Source: Inquilinus limosus DSM 16000
GTDB lineage: Bacteria; Pseudomonadota; Alphaproteobacteria; DSM-16000; Inquilinaceae
Direction: 5' to 3'
Assembly: GCF_000423185.1 (NCBI RefSeq)
Contig: NZ_AUHM01000005.1
Location: 335,322 to 399,321 of the forward strand
DNA: 64,000 nucleotides
A program made the translations under genes and the position numbers. How positions within the stretch are numbered: position 1 is the first letter of the stretch; the number at the start of each line of letters is the position of its first letter. The notes under the pieces are model-generated. The model was not told where the DNA came from and did not search any database. It worked only from the letters and a program-made list of their open reading frames with translations. Of the stretch, positions 34,455 through 43,801 are shown piece after piece.

Positions 34455-35051
34455 TCACGGTCCCGGGTGAAACTCGGTGTCCACCAGCCCGAACAGCAAG
34501 TGATCCCGCCAGTCGCCGTCGATCTTGAGATAGGCTCGGGCATAGCCCTCGCGGGTGAAGCCGAGCCGGGTCAGCAGCCGCTGGCTGGCCTCGTTGTGCG
34601 GCAGGCAGGCCGCCTCGATTCGGTGCAGGCCGAGCTGGTTGAAGCCGAAGGCGACCGCCGCCGCGGTCGCGTCGGTCATCAGCCCCTGCCGGGCGAACCG
34701 CTCGCCGATCCAGTAGCCGATCGAGGCCGACTGCGCGACGCCTCGGCGGACATTGGAGAAGCCGATGCCGCCGACCAGCTGCCGGCTCTCGCGCTCGAAG
34801 ATCAGGAAGCCGTAGCCCTCGTCCTGCCGCCATTCGTAGATCTGGCGGCGCAGCCGGCGCAGATAGGCGGCGCGGCTCAGCGCGTCCTCCGGCCAAGTCG
34901 GCTCCCACGGCGTCAGGAAGGACCGGCTCTCGCCGCGCAGCGTCACCCAGGCGCGCCAGTCGCGCAGCCGCGGCGGCCGCAGGAAGGTGCGCCGGCCCTC
35001 GATCCGGACCGGCGGAAGGGTGCCGAGCCCCGTCCGGAAGAAGCCGATCAC
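34455..35051 (-). CDS. RimJ/RimL-type GNAT N-acetyltransferase
   Basis: A 198-residue cytoplasmic acetyltransferase of the ribosomal-protein-alanine acetyltransferase subgroup. It carries EGRRTFLRPPRLRDWRAW at the N-terminus, typical IGYWIGERFARQGLMTDATAAAVAFGF (acetyl-CoA loop R/Q-x-x-G) and RIEAACLPHNEASQRLLTRLGFTREG. The GTG at 35051, 20 nt after the peptidase stop and preceded by AGCGGGG, is taken as the start; the frame remains open far into the peptidase gene without a credible start. It forms an operon with thrC and the M16 peptidase. The acetyl acceptor, possibly a ribosomal protein N-terminus, is unknown. Confidence 0.85.
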   Translation of the reverse strand: MIGFFRTGLGTLPPVRIEGRRTFLRPPRLRDWRAWVTLRGESRSFLTPWEPTWPEDALSRAAYLRRLRRQIYEWRQDEGYGFLIFERESRQLVGGIGFSNVRRGVAQSASIGYWIGERFARQGLMTDATAAAVAFGFNQLGLHRIEAACLPHNEASQRLLTRLGFTREGYARAYLKIDGDWRDHLLFGLVDTEFHPGP

Positions 35052-35071
35052 CGCCGCCCCGCTCAACGCCG

Positions 35072-36331
35072 TCAGCCGACCCGGGCCCGGATCGCGTCGT
35101 AGCTCTCGAGCTGTCCGACCGGCCCGAGCGCCGCCAGGGTGGGGGCCGTGCGGAACAGGCGCTCGGCGACCCGGCGCACCGCGGCGCCGTCGACCGCGTC
35201 GATCCGCGCCACCACCTCCTCCGGCGGCACCGGGCGGCCGAAGATCAGCATCTGCTGGCCCAGCTGCTCGGCCCGCGCCATGGTCGATTCCAGGCTCATC
35301 AGCAGCCCGGCCTTGATCTGGGCACGGGCGCGGGCGACCTCGTCCTCCGCCACATCCTCCGTCACCCGGCCGATCTCGCCGCACAGCACCGGCATCAGCT
35401 CGCGCACCTCGGTCTCGCCGGTGCCGGCATAGATGCCGAACAGCCCGCCGTCCTGATAGGCGCTGGTGAAGGAGTAGATCGAATAGACCAGGCCGCGCTT
35501 CTCGCGGATCTCCTGGAACAGGCGCGAGGACATGCCGCCGCCGAGCAGGGTCGACAGCACCGAGCCGGCGTAGAAATCCGGATCGGCATAGGCGAGGCCC
35601 GGGAAGCCCAGCACCAGGTGCAGCTGCTCCAGGTCGCGCTCCTCGCGGTGCTCGCCGCCACGATAGGCAGCGGGGGCGGTGCGCGCCTCGGCCTTGGCCG
35701 GCAGGGCGGTGAACAGCCGCTCGGCCTGTTCGGCCAGCCGGTCGTGGTCGATGTTGCCGGAGGCGACCAGCACCATGGTTTCGGCGCCGTAGTTGCGGCC
35801 GATATAGCCGGCGATCGCCTCGCGCGGCAGCGACCCGACGATCTCGGCCGTGCCCAGCACCGGCCAGCCGATCGGCTGGTCCGGGAAGGCGGCCTCCTGG
35901 AACTGGTCGAAGATTATGTCGTCCGGCGTGTCGATCGCCTGGCCGATCTCCTGCAGCACCACGGCGCGCTCGCGCCCCAGCTCGGTCTCGTCGAACACCG
36001 AGTTCTGCAGGATGTCGGCGAGGATATCGAGCGCCAGCGGCGCGTCCTGCTTCAGTATGCGTGCGTAATAGGCCGTGTTCTCGCGGCTGGTATAGGCGTT
36101 GAGATGGCCGCCCACGGCCTCGATCTCCTGGGCGATGTCCTGGGCGTTGCGCCGGCGCGTGCCCTTGAACGCCATGTGCTCCAGCAGATGGGCGACGCCG
36201 TTGACCTCGGCGGTCTCGTGCCGCGTGCCGGCCCCGACCCAGAGGCCGACGCAGGCGCTCTCGACCGTGCCGATCGGGTCGGTGACGACGCGCAGGCCGT
36301 TCGACAGGGTGCTCTGCCGGACCGGCATCAT
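35072..36331 (-). CDS. M16-family zinc peptidase (mitochondrial processing peptidase-like)
   Basis: A 419-residue metallopeptidase with the inverted zinc motif HLLEH (H48, E51, H52) and the downstream acidic ligand region in ETELGRERAVVLQEI. The second-half signature LSTLLGGGMSSRLFQEIREKRGLVYSIYSF is complete. Close relatives in alphaproteobacteria (PqqL/MPP-like) follow thrC, as here. The ATG overlaps the thrC stop (ATGATG), so translation is coupled. There is no obvious signal peptide, suggesting a cytoplasmic location. The physiological substrate is not established. Confidence 0.92.
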   Translation of the reverse strand: MMPVRQSTLSNGLRVVTDPIGTVESACVGLWVGAGTRHETAEVNGVAHLLEHMAFKGTRRRNAQDIAQEIEAVGGHLNAYTSRENTAYYARILKQDAPLALDILADILQNSVFDETELGRERAVVLQEIGQAIDTPDDIIFDQFQEAAFPDQPIGWPVLGTAEIVGSLPREAIAGYIGRNYGAETMVLVASGNIDHDRLAEQAERLFTALPAKAEARTAPAAYRGGEHREERDLEQLHLVLGFPGLAYADPDFYAGSVLSTLLGGGMSSRLFQEIREKRGLVYSIYSFTSAYQDGGLFGIYAGTGETEVRELMPVLCGEIGRVTEDVAEDEVARARAQIKAGLLMSLESTMARAEQLGQQMLIFGRPVPPEEVVARIDAVDGAAVRRVAERLFRTAPTLAALGPVGQLESYDAIRARVG

Positions 36332-37734
36332 CGCGGCCCCCCGTTGGTGCGGGCCTGGCGGACGAAGCCTTCGACGGCGGCGAGGTCGTTGGCCAGCACG
36401 GTCAGCCGCTCCTCCCGCTCGAACAGGTCGGCGAGATGCGGCGGCAGGGGCGGGCGCCAGCCGGTGGCGCGCTCGACCGCGTCCGGGAACTTGGCGGGAT
36501 GGGCGGTGGCGGCGACCACCATCGGGATGCCGCGGCCGGCCGGGTTGGCGCGGGCGGCGGCCAGGCCGCAGGCGGTGTGCGGGTCGATGGTCTGGCCGGT
36601 CTTCGCGCGCGTCTCGGCGATGACCGCGAGCGTGCCCTCGTCGTCCAGGCGGTGGCTGGCGAACAGCTCGGTCGCGGTCCGGTGCATCGCCGGGGTCACG
36701 GCGAAGCGGCCGGTGCCGCGGAACTCCGCCATCAGCGCGCCCAGCCGCTCGGCGTCGCGGTCGCACAGCTCGAACAGCAGCCGCTCGAAATTGGAGGAGA
36801 TCTGGATGTCCATCGACGGGCTCAAGGTCGGCACCACGCCGTCCATCCGCATCTCGCCCGACTTGAAGAAGCGGTCGAGGATGTCGTTGCGGTTCGACCC
36901 GACCACCAGCCTGGCGATCGGCAGGCCCATGCGCCGCGCGGCATAGGCGGCGAGGACGTTGCCGAAATTGCCAGTCGGCACGGCGAAAGCCACCGGCCGG
37001 TCCGGCGCGCCGAGGGCCAGGGCGGCGGCGGCGTAGTACACGATCTGGGCCATGATCCGGGCCCAGTTGATCGAGTTCACCGCCGAGAGATGCATCTCGT
37101 CGCGGAAGGCGGCGTCGGCGAACATCGCCTTCACCAGGTCCTGGCAGTCGTCGAAGCTGCCCTTCAGCGCGACGTTGCGGACATTGGGCGACAGCACCGT
37201 GGTCATCTGCCGGCGCTGCACCTCGGAGGTGCGGCCCTCGGGATGCAGGATGACGATGTCGACCGCGGCGCGGTCGCGGCAGGCCTCGATGGCGGCGGAG
37301 CCGGTATCGCCCGAGGTGGCGCCGACGATCATCACCCTTTCGCCGCGCTTGGTCAGCACATGGTCGAACAGCCGGCCCAGCAGCTGCAGAGCGTAGTCCT
37401 TGAAGGCGATGGTGGGCCCGTGGAACAGCTCCAGCAGCCACAGGTCGTGGTCGATCTGGACCAGCGGCGCCACCGCCGGATGGTCGAAGCCGGCATAGGT
37501 CTCGGCCGCCAGCGCCCCCAGCTCCTGCCGGGTCAGCGATCCCTCGACGAAGGGCAGCATCACCTCGGTCGCCAGCTCGGCATAGGACAGACCGCGCAGC
37601 CGCCGCCACTCCTCGGCCGAACGGGTGGGCCAGGTCTCGGGCAGGTACAGCCCGCCGTCGCGGGCGAGGCCGGCCAGCAGCACGTCGTCGAAGGCAAGGG
37701 CGGGGGCGTTCCCCCGGGTGCTGATATAGCGCAC
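36328..37734 (-). CDS. thrC: Threonine synthase
   Basis: A 468-residue PLP enzyme that converts O-phosphohomoserine to threonine. The PLP lysine is in GPTIAFKDYALQ, the phosphate-binding region is GATSGDTGSAA, and SVNSINWARIMAQIVYYAAAAL with PTGNFGNVLA are family hallmarks. The start is a GTG (MRYISTRGNAP is the standard N-terminus) with GGAG 9 nt upstream; the frame is open much further upstream but without family similarity. It heads an operon with the M16 peptidase and the RimJ-like acetyltransferase. Confidence 0.95.
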   Translation of the reverse strand: MRYISTRGNAPALAFDDVLLAGLARDGGLYLPETWPTRSAEEWRRLRGLSYAELATEVMLPFVEGSLTRQELGALAAETYAGFDHPAVAPLVQIDHDLWLLELFHGPTIAFKDYALQLLGRLFDHVLTKRGERVMIVGATSGDTGSAAIEACRDRAAVDIVILHPEGRTSEVQRRQMTTVLSPNVRNVALKGSFDDCQDLVKAMFADAAFRDEMHLSAVNSINWARIMAQIVYYAAAALALGAPDRPVAFAVPTGNFGNVLAAYAARRMGLPIARLVVGSNRNDILDRFFKSGEMRMDGVVPTLSPSMDIQISSNFERLLFELCDRDAERLGALMAEFRGTGRFAVTPAMHRTATELFASHRLDDEGTLAVIAETRAKTGQTIDPHTACGLAAARANPAGRGIPMVVAATAHPAKFPDAVERATGWRPPLPPHLADLFEREERLTVLANDLAAVEGFVRQARTNGGPR

Positions 37735-38116
37735 CGCGGCATTCTCCAGGACAGAAGCGGCGTACCCTAGGGCCTGGGCGGATACCGCGCAAGCCGGCCG
37801 GCCGCGGCCACGGGAGGCGGAGTCGCATCCCAGCCCGGCGGCTTTGGCACGGCGGTTGCGTCGGATGTCCCGGGGCACGAAGCCGGGAAAGGAATCACGG
37901 GATTGCAGGCCGATCTGCCGGCAAGCGCGCCGGCCGCTGCCCTCGAATTGGGCATCGCGTCCCGATCCGGCTCGACCCGGAGCGAAACTCGCGCAATCAT
38001 CCGGGCGGGAGGCAACACATCGCGCCGGCGGAGACCGGACGGGCGCGCTTTCGATCGCCCGGTCCCGGCCGGCCCTGCTCGGCTCCCCGCAACCAAGAAC
38101 CGAACGAGAGGCAGCG
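37735..38116. promoter_or_regulatory. Divergent gap between thrC and the peptide importer
   Basis: 382 bp between divergent genes with no credible ORF on either strand. It should contain both promoters, but the sequence is G+C-rich and I cannot assign hexamers. No strong palindrome, riboswitch or RNA gene was seen. Confidence 0.3.
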
Positions 38117-39763
38117 ATGGCGGATGTGAGACAGAGAGGCAGACGGCGATCCCTGGCCCTGGCGGCGCCCGCGCCGCTGCGATGGGCCGCGGCCGGTCTT
38201 CTGGTGGGGGCGGCCATCCTGGCGGCCTCCGCCACGGCGCGGGCGGAGACCGTGTTCCGCTTCGCCTTCCAGGGCAACCTGAACACGCTGGACTCGTACC
38301 AGTACAACGAGACCTTCACCACGGCGACGATGAGCAACGTCTATGAGGGGCTCACGCGGCGCGACAAGGACATGAAGATCGAGCCGGCCCTGGCGACGGG
38401 CTGGGAGGTGACCGACGACGGGCTGCGCTGGCGCATCCATCTGCGCGAAGGCGTCAAGTTCCAGAACGGCAACCCGTTCACCGCCGACGACGTGCTGTAT
38501 TCGCTCGACCGGCTGCGCGCCCCGGGCTCGGACATCAAGGGCCGCGTCCCCTCGGACATGAAGGCGGTGAAGGTCGACGACCATACGGTCGACTTCGTCC
38601 TGACGAAACCCAACCCGCTGCTGAACGGCACCTGGGATTCCTGGCCGATCTTCGACAAGGAGTGGTCGGAGGCGAACAACGCCTTGGCGCCGTCCTCCAC
38701 GGCCGACAAGAACCCGGGCTATGCGGTGCTGCACGCCAACGGCACCGGCCCCTTCATGGTCGAAAGCCATGAGATCGGGGTGAAGACGGTGTTCGTGCGC
38801 AACCCGAACTGGTGGGGCAAGCCGGAGGGCAACATCGACCGGGTCGAGTTCACGCCGATCGCGTCCTCGGCCACCCGCGTCGCCGCGCTCCTGTCCGGCC
38901 AGGTCGACTGGGTGGATCCGGTGCCGGTGCAGGACCAGGACCGGGTCGCCAACAATCCCGACACCGCGCTGCTGACCGCGCCCGAGTTGCGCACCATCTT
39001 CCTCGGCCTGGACCAGAGCCGCGACGAGCTGCTGTATTCCAGCGTCAAGGGCAAGAACCCGTTCAAGGACCGGCGGGTGCGCCTGGCCTTCTATCAGGGG
39101 ATCAACGAGGACGCGATCGCCCAGCGCATCATGCGCGGCCAGGCGACGCCGACGGCGCTGATGATCTCGCCCAAGCTGTTCGACCGGGCCGGCGAGTTCA
39201 AGCGGCACCCCTATGATCCGGAGGCGGCGAAGAAGCTGCTGGCCGAGGCCGGCTATCCGGACGGGTTCGAGGTCACGCTGGACTGCCCGAACGACCGCTA
39301 CGTCAATGACGAGGCGATCTGCCAGGCGGTGGTGTCGATGCTGGCCCGGATCGGCGTGAAGGTGACGCTGAACGCCCAGCCGCGCGCCAAGCACTTCACC
39401 CAGATCGGCGAGGCCGGCGGCCACAGCACCAGCTTCTATCTGCTGGGCTGGACCCCGGACGGCTACGATTCGCTCAGCGTCTTCAACAACCTGGTGCGCT
39501 GCCGGGCGCCCGGAGTCGCCGTCTCGAACGACGGCGGCTACTGCAACCCCAAGGTCGACGCGCTGGTCGACGCCTTCTCGGTCGAAGGCGACAAGGCCAA
39601 GCGCGACGACCTGATCGCCCAGGCCTACGACATCCTGCTGAACCAGGATGTCGGCTATCTGCCGCTGCACCAGCAGGCGCTGTCCTGGGGCGTGTCGAAG
39701 AAGTTCACCGTGGTCCAGCGGCCGGACAACTGGCTGATCTTCGACTGGATCAAGAAGAACTAG
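38117..39763 (+). CDS. Dipeptide/oligopeptide ABC transporter periplasmic binding protein (family 5)
   Basis: A 548-residue exported protein. A long basic N-region (RQRGRRR) and hydrophobic core end in A-R-A near residue 42. The mature protein follows the DppA/OppA fold: LDSYQYNETFTTATMSNVYEGL, the family signature around WEVTDDGLRWRIHLREGVKFQNGNPFTADDVLYSLDRL, and GTGPFMVESHEIG. It delivers peptides, or possibly nickel, glutathione or opines, to the permease pair encoded downstream. GAGAGGC lies just before the ATG. It is first of five genes in a full importer operon. Confidence 0.92.
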   Translation: MADVRQRGRRRSLALAAPAPLRWAAAGLLVGAAILAASATARAETVFRFAFQGNLNTLDSYQYNETFTTATMSNVYEGLTRRDKDMKIEPALATGWEVTDDGLRWRIHLREGVKFQNGNPFTADDVLYSLDRLRAPGSDIKGRVPSDMKAVKVDDHTVDFVLTKPNPLLNGTWDSWPIFDKEWSEANNALAPSSTADKNPGYAVLHANGTGPFMVESHEIGVKTVFVRNPNWWGKPEGNIDRVEFTPIASSATRVAALLSGQVDWVDPVPVQDQDRVANNPDTALLTAPELRTIFLGLDQSRDELLYSSVKGKNPFKDRRVRLAFYQGINEDAIAQRIMRGQATPTALMISPKLFDRAGEFKRHPYDPEAAKKLLAEAGYPDGFEVTLDCPNDRYVNDEAICQAVVSMLARIGVKVTLNAQPRAKHFTQIGEAGGHSTSFYLLGWTPDGYDSLSVFNNLVRCRAPGVAVSNDGGYCNPKVDALVDAFSVEGDKAKRDDLIAQAYDILLNQDVGYLPLHQQALSWGVSKKFTVVQRPDNWLIFDWIKKN

Positions 39764-39773
39764 CGGTCCCGCC

Positions 39774-39798
39774 GGGCGGCGGCGGCGAGCCGCCGCCC
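39774..39798 (+). other. GC-rich hairpin after the peptide-binding-protein gene
   Basis: GGGCGGCGGC (39774-39783) and GCCGCCGCCC (39789-39798) pair perfectly around a 5-nt loop, 10 bp after the binding-protein stop. No T-run follows. Its position matches the hairpin at 5888-5937 in the other importer operon and suggests an mRNA stabiliser or partial terminator favouring binding-protein synthesis. Confidence 0.55.
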
Positions 39799-39832
39799 GT
39801 CATCCCAACGGCAGCAACGGCAGCGGGGTGCG

Positions 39833-40807
39833 ATGCTGGCCTTCATCCTGACGCGCGTGGCGCAGGCGGTCCTGGTGATGCTGGTGGTGGCCCTGCTGGC
39901 CTTCACCATGTTCCGCTTCGTCGGCGACCCGATCAACCAGATGGTCGGGCAGGAGACCACCGAGGCGGAGCGCGAGGCGCTGCGCGAGAGCCTGGGCCTG
40001 AACGACCCGGTGATCGTCCAGTTCGCGCGCTATGCCGGCCATGCCGCGCAGTTCGACTTCGGCAACTCCTACCAGTTCAAGCAGCCGGTCTCGGACCTGA
40101 TCGGCGAACGCGCGCCGGCGACGCTGGAGCTGGCGCTGACCTCCGCCCTGCTGGCGCTGCTGGTCGGCGTGCCGATGGGCGTGTTCACCGGCCTCTATCC
40201 CAACCGGTGGGTCTCGCGCCTGTTCCTCGGCGCCTCGCTGGTCGGGGTGTCGCTGCCGACCTTCCTGATCGGCATCCTGCTGATCTTCGTGTTCTCGGTC
40301 GAGCTCGGCTGGCTGCCCTCCTTCGGCCGCGGCGAAGTGGTGCGGCTGGGCTGGTGGAGCACCGGCTTCCTTACCCTGTCCGGCATCCGCTCGCTGATCC
40401 TGCCGGCGATTACGCTCGGCCTGTTCCAGATGACGCTGATCATGCGGCTGGTGCGCGGCGAGATGCTGGAGGTGATGCGCACCGACTTCATCCGCTTCGC
40501 CCGCGCCCGCGGCCTGACCGACCGGGCGATCCATTTCGGCCATGCGCTGAAGAACACGCTGATCCCGGTCATCACCATCACCGGGCTGCAGCTCGGCTCG
40601 ATCATCGCCTTCGCCATCATCACCGAGCAGGTGTTCCAGTGGCCGGGCATGGGCCTCCTGTTCATCCAGGCGGTGGCCAATGTCGACATCCCGATCATGG
40701 CCGCCTACCTGCTGCTCAGCGCCTTCATCTTCGTCACCATCAACCTGGTGGTCGACATCCTCTACGCCGTGGTCGACCCGCGGATCCGCGTCGGGGCGGG
40801 GACCTGA
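39833..40807 (+). CDS. Peptide ABC transporter permease, DppB type
   Basis: A 324-residue inner-membrane permease. The N-terminal helix LTRVAQAVLVMLVVALLAFTMF is typical of DppB/GsiC subunits, followed by a large periplasmic loop and five further helices. The EAA loop that docks on the ATPases reads FIRFARARGLTDRAIHFGHALKNTLIPV. It forms a heterodimer with the DppC-type subunit whose gene begins 3 nt after its stop. Confidence 0.92.
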   Translation: MLAFILTRVAQAVLVMLVVALLAFTMFRFVGDPINQMVGQETTEAEREALRESLGLNDPVIVQFARYAGHAAQFDFGNSYQFKQPVSDLIGERAPATLELALTSALLALLVGVPMGVFTGLYPNRWVSRLFLGASLVGVSLPTFLIGILLIFVFSVELGWLPSFGRGEVVRLGWWSTGFLTLSGIRSLILPAITLGLFQMTLIMRLVRGEMLEVMRTDFIRFARARGLTDRAIHFGHALKNTLIPVITITGLQLGSIIAFAIITEQVFQWPGMGLLFIQAVANVDIPIMAAYLLLSAFIFVTINLVVDILYAVVDPRIRVGAGT

Positions 40808-40810
40808 GCG

Positions 40811-41713
40811 ATGCGGCGCCTCCTCGACAGCGATCTCGCCTGGCGCTTCAGCCGCTCGCCGCTCGCCATCCTCGCCCTGCTGGTCACGCTGCTGATGGCC
40901 GCCGGGGCCGTGCTGGCGCCGCTGATCGCGCCGCAGGACCCGTTCGACCCGGCCAGCCTCGATCTGATGAACTCGCTGATCCCGCCGGCCTTCGAGGCGC
41001 AGGGCGACCCGCAATTCCCGCTCGGCACCGACGACCAGGGGCGCGACCTGTTCTCGGCCATCCTCTACGGCACCCGGATCTCCCTCATGGTGGGCTTCGC
41101 CGGGGTGGCTCTCGCCATGCTGATCGGCGTCACCCTGGGCCTGGTCGCCGGCTATCACGGCGGCTGGCTGGGCGCCGTGATCATGCGTGTCGCCGACGTG
41201 CAGCTGACCTTCCCGGCGATCCTGATCGCGCTGCTGATCAACGGCATCGCCCTGGCGCTGGTCGGCAAGGGCGGCGGCACCGATGTTCAGATCGGGGTGA
41301 TCGTCGTCGCCATCGGCCTGTCCTACTGGGTGCAGTACGCCCGCACCGTGCGCGGCTCCACCCTGGTCGAATCGCGCAAGGAATACGTCCAGGCGGCCCG
41401 GCTGATCGGCCTGTCCGACTGGACCATCATGTTCCGCCACGTGCTGCCGAACGTGACGGGCCCGGTGCTGGTGATCGCCACCATCAACCTGGCGCTGGCG
41501 ATCATCACCGAGGCGACCTTGTCCTTCCTCGGCGTCGGGGTGCCGTCGACCTCGCCCTCGCTGGGCACGCTGATCAACATCGGCAACCGCTTCCTGTTCT
41601 CGGGCGAGTGGTGGATCACGATCTTCCCCGGCGCGGCGCTGGCGGTGCTGGCGCTGTCGGTCAACCTGCTGGGCGACTGGCTGCGCGACGCCCTGAACCC
41701 GAAGCTGCGGTGA
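40811..41713 (+). CDS. Peptide ABC transporter permease, DppC type
   Basis: A 300-residue inner-membrane permease with the DppC/GsiD layout: an N-terminal cytoplasmic segment, a first helix (about 18-40), then FPLGTDDQGRDLFSAILYGTRISLMVGF, the classic DppC signature. The EAA loop is EYVQAARLIGLSDWTIMFRHVLPNV, and it ends with LLGDWLRDALNPKLR. It is transcribed with the surrounding dpp-like genes. Confidence 0.93.
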   Translation: MRRLLDSDLAWRFSRSPLAILALLVTLLMAAGAVLAPLIAPQDPFDPASLDLMNSLIPPAFEAQGDPQFPLGTDDQGRDLFSAILYGTRISLMVGFAGVALAMLIGVTLGLVAGYHGGWLGAVIMRVADVQLTFPAILIALLINGIALALVGKGGGTDVQIGVIVVAIGLSYWVQYARTVRGSTLVESRKEYVQAARLIGLSDWTIMFRHVLPNVTGPVLVIATINLALAIITEATLSFLGVGVPSTSPSLGTLINIGNRFLFSGEWWITIFPGAALAVLALSVNLLGDWLRDALNPKLR

Positions 41714-41718
41714 GGGCC

Positions 41719-42693
41719 ATGACCGAACCGACCCTCAGCGTCCGCGACCTCAAGGTCCAGTTCCGCACCCGGCGCGGCCTCTTGACCGCGATCGACGGCG
41801 TCTCCTTCGACATCGCGCCCGGCGAGGTGCTGGGCGTGGTCGGCGAATCCGGGGCCGGCAAATCGATCACCGGCACCGCGGTGATCGGGCTGATCGACCC
41901 GCCCGGCCGCATCGCCGGCGGCGAGATCCGCCTGAAGGGAGAGCGCATCGACAATCTCAGGCCCGAGGCGATGCGGCGGATCCGCGGCCGGCGCATCGGC
42001 ATGATCTTCCAGGACCCGCTGACCAGCCTGAACCCGCTCTACACCGTCGGCCGGCAGCTGACCGAGACCATCACCACCCATCTGCCGCTCGGCCGCGACG
42101 GCGCCCGTCGCCGCGCCATCGCCCTCTTGGAGGAGGTCGGCATCCCGGCGGCGGCGGAGCGGATCGACAGCTATCCGCACGAATTCTCCGGCGGCATGCG
42201 CCAGCGCGTGGTCATCGCCCTGGCCTTGGCGGCGGAGCCGGAGCTGGTGATCGCGGACGAGCCGACCACGGCGCTCGACGTCTCGGTCCAGGCCCAGGTG
42301 ATCGCGGTGCTGAAGCGGCTGTGCCGGGAGCGCGGCACGGCGGTGATGCTGATCACCCACGACATGGGCGTGATCGCCGAGACCGCCGATCGGGTGGCGG
42401 TGATGTATGCCGGCCGGATCGCCGAGATCGGCCCGGTGCGGACCGTGATCAAGCAGCCACACCACCCCTACACCCGCGGGCTGATGGGCTCGATCCCGAC
42501 GGTCGCGACCGATGCGGACCGGCTGCAGCAGATTCCGGGCGCCATGCCGCGGCTGGACGCGATCCCGGCCGGCTGCGCCTTCCATCCGCGCTGCACCGCG
42601 TCCTTCGACCGCTGCCGGCGGGACCGGCCGGAGCTGATGGCGGCCGGACAGGGGGCGGCGGCCTGCTGGCTGGCCGAGGGGGTTCGCACATGA
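41719..42693 (+). CDS. Peptide ABC transporter ATPase, DppD type
   Basis: A 324-residue ATPase with Walker A GESGAGKSITG, Q-loop IFQDPLTSLNP, signature FSGGMRQRVVIALAL, Walker B LVIADEPTTALDV and H-loop ITHDMGVIAE. The C-terminal oligopeptide-type extension carries a cysteine cluster (GCAFHPRC...DRC) that in this family can bind an iron-sulfur cluster. The ATG follows the DppC stop by 5 nt. Its stop overlaps the next ATPase start (ATGA). Confidence 0.93.
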   Translation: MTEPTLSVRDLKVQFRTRRGLLTAIDGVSFDIAPGEVLGVVGESGAGKSITGTAVIGLIDPPGRIAGGEIRLKGERIDNLRPEAMRRIRGRRIGMIFQDPLTSLNPLYTVGRQLTETITTHLPLGRDGARRRAIALLEEVGIPAAAERIDSYPHEFSGGMRQRVVIALALAAEPELVIADEPTTALDVSVQAQVIAVLKRLCRERGTAVMLITHDMGVIAETADRVAVMYAGRIAEIGPVRTVIKQPHHPYTRGLMGSIPTVATDADRLQQIPGAMPRLDAIPAGCAFHPRCTASFDRCRRDRPELMAAGQGAAACWLAEGVRT

Positions 42694-43718
42694 CGACGAA
42701 GACGCTGGTCGAGGCGGTCGGGCTCAGCCGGCGGTTCGACCTGTCCAGGCCCTGGCTGGCGCGGCTCCTGGACCGCTCGCCCCGGCTGACGCTGAAGGCG
42801 GTGCAGGATGTCAGCTTCGCCATCGCCCGGGGCGAGACCCTGGCCCTCGTCGGCGAATCCGGCTCCGGCAAATCGACCATCGCCCGCATGGCGGTGGGCC
42901 TCCTGCCGCCCAGCGACGGCGCGGTGCTGATCGACGGCATCGACCTGTCGGACCCGGCCAAGAAGCCGCAGCTGCAGAAGCTGCGGCGGCGGATCCAGAT
43001 GATCTTCCAGGATCCCTATGCCAGCCTGAACCCGCGCTGGCGGGTCGACCGCATCGTGGCCGAGCCGATCCGCGCCTTCCGTCTGGCCTCGTCGCCGGCC
43101 GAGACCGCCGAGCGGGTGGCGGAGCTGCTGCGGCGGGTCGGGCTCGATCCCCGCGACGGGCGCAAGTTCCCGCACGAATTCTCCGGCGGCCAGCGGCAGC
43201 GCATCTGCATCGCCCGGGCCCTGGCGTCGGAGCCGGAGTTCATCGTCTGCGACGAGCCGACCTCGGCGCTCGACGTCTCGGTCCAGGCCCAGATCCTGAA
43301 CCTGATGCGCGACCTGCAGGACCAGTTCGGCCTGACCTATCTGTTCATCAGCCACAACCTGGCGGTGGTCCGGCACATGGCCAGCCGGATCGGCGTCGTC
43401 TATCTCGGGCGGATGGTCGAGCTGGCGCCGGCCCGGTCGCTGTTCCGGGCGCCGCGGCACCCCTACACCAGGATGCTGCTCGACGCCCTGCCGGACCTGG
43501 AGATGACCGGTCGGCCGCGCAAGATGGTGGAAGGCGAGATCCCGAGCCCGATCGCACCGCCGCCGGGCTGCCCGTTCCATCCGCGCTGCCCGCTGGCGAA
43601 CGACCGCTGCCGGAGCGAGGTGCCCCGGCCGCTCGCCGCCGGCGACGCCCTGGTCGCCTGCCACGCGGTGGAGGAGGGGCGGGACCAGGTGGCGGCGCCC
43701 ATGCGCATGAGCGTGTAG
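42690..43718 (+). CDS. Peptide ABC transporter ATPase, DppF type
   Basis: A 342-residue second ATPase of the importer, with Walker A GESGSGKSTIARM, Q-loop IFQDPYASLNPRW, signature FSGGQRQRICIARAL, Walker B FIVCDEPTSALDV and H-loop FISHNLAVVRHMA. It has the same C-terminal cysteine motif as its partner (CPFHPRC...DRC). It pairs with the DppD-type subunit to drive transport and overlaps it by 4 nt. It is the last gene of the operon; an unrelated secreted-protein gene starts 84 bp on. Confidence 0.93.
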   Translation: MTTKTLVEAVGLSRRFDLSRPWLARLLDRSPRLTLKAVQDVSFAIARGETLALVGESGSGKSTIARMAVGLLPPSDGAVLIDGIDLSDPAKKPQLQKLRRRIQMIFQDPYASLNPRWRVDRIVAEPIRAFRLASSPAETAERVAELLRRVGLDPRDGRKFPHEFSGGQRQRICIARALASEPEFIVCDEPTSALDVSVQAQILNLMRDLQDQFGLTYLFISHNLAVVRHMASRIGVVYLGRMVELAPARSLFRAPRHPYTRMLLDALPDLEMTGRPRKMVEGEIPSPIAPPPGCPFHPRCPLANDRCRSEVPRPLAAGDALVACHAVEEGRDQVAAPMRMSV

Positions 43719-43801
43719 CCCTTTGCCCGCAGGCCGGTCGCGGCTGCCATGGTGCCGCCGCGATTTCCGGCTTGAGATTGGGCGAAAGGGGGACATCTGT
43801 C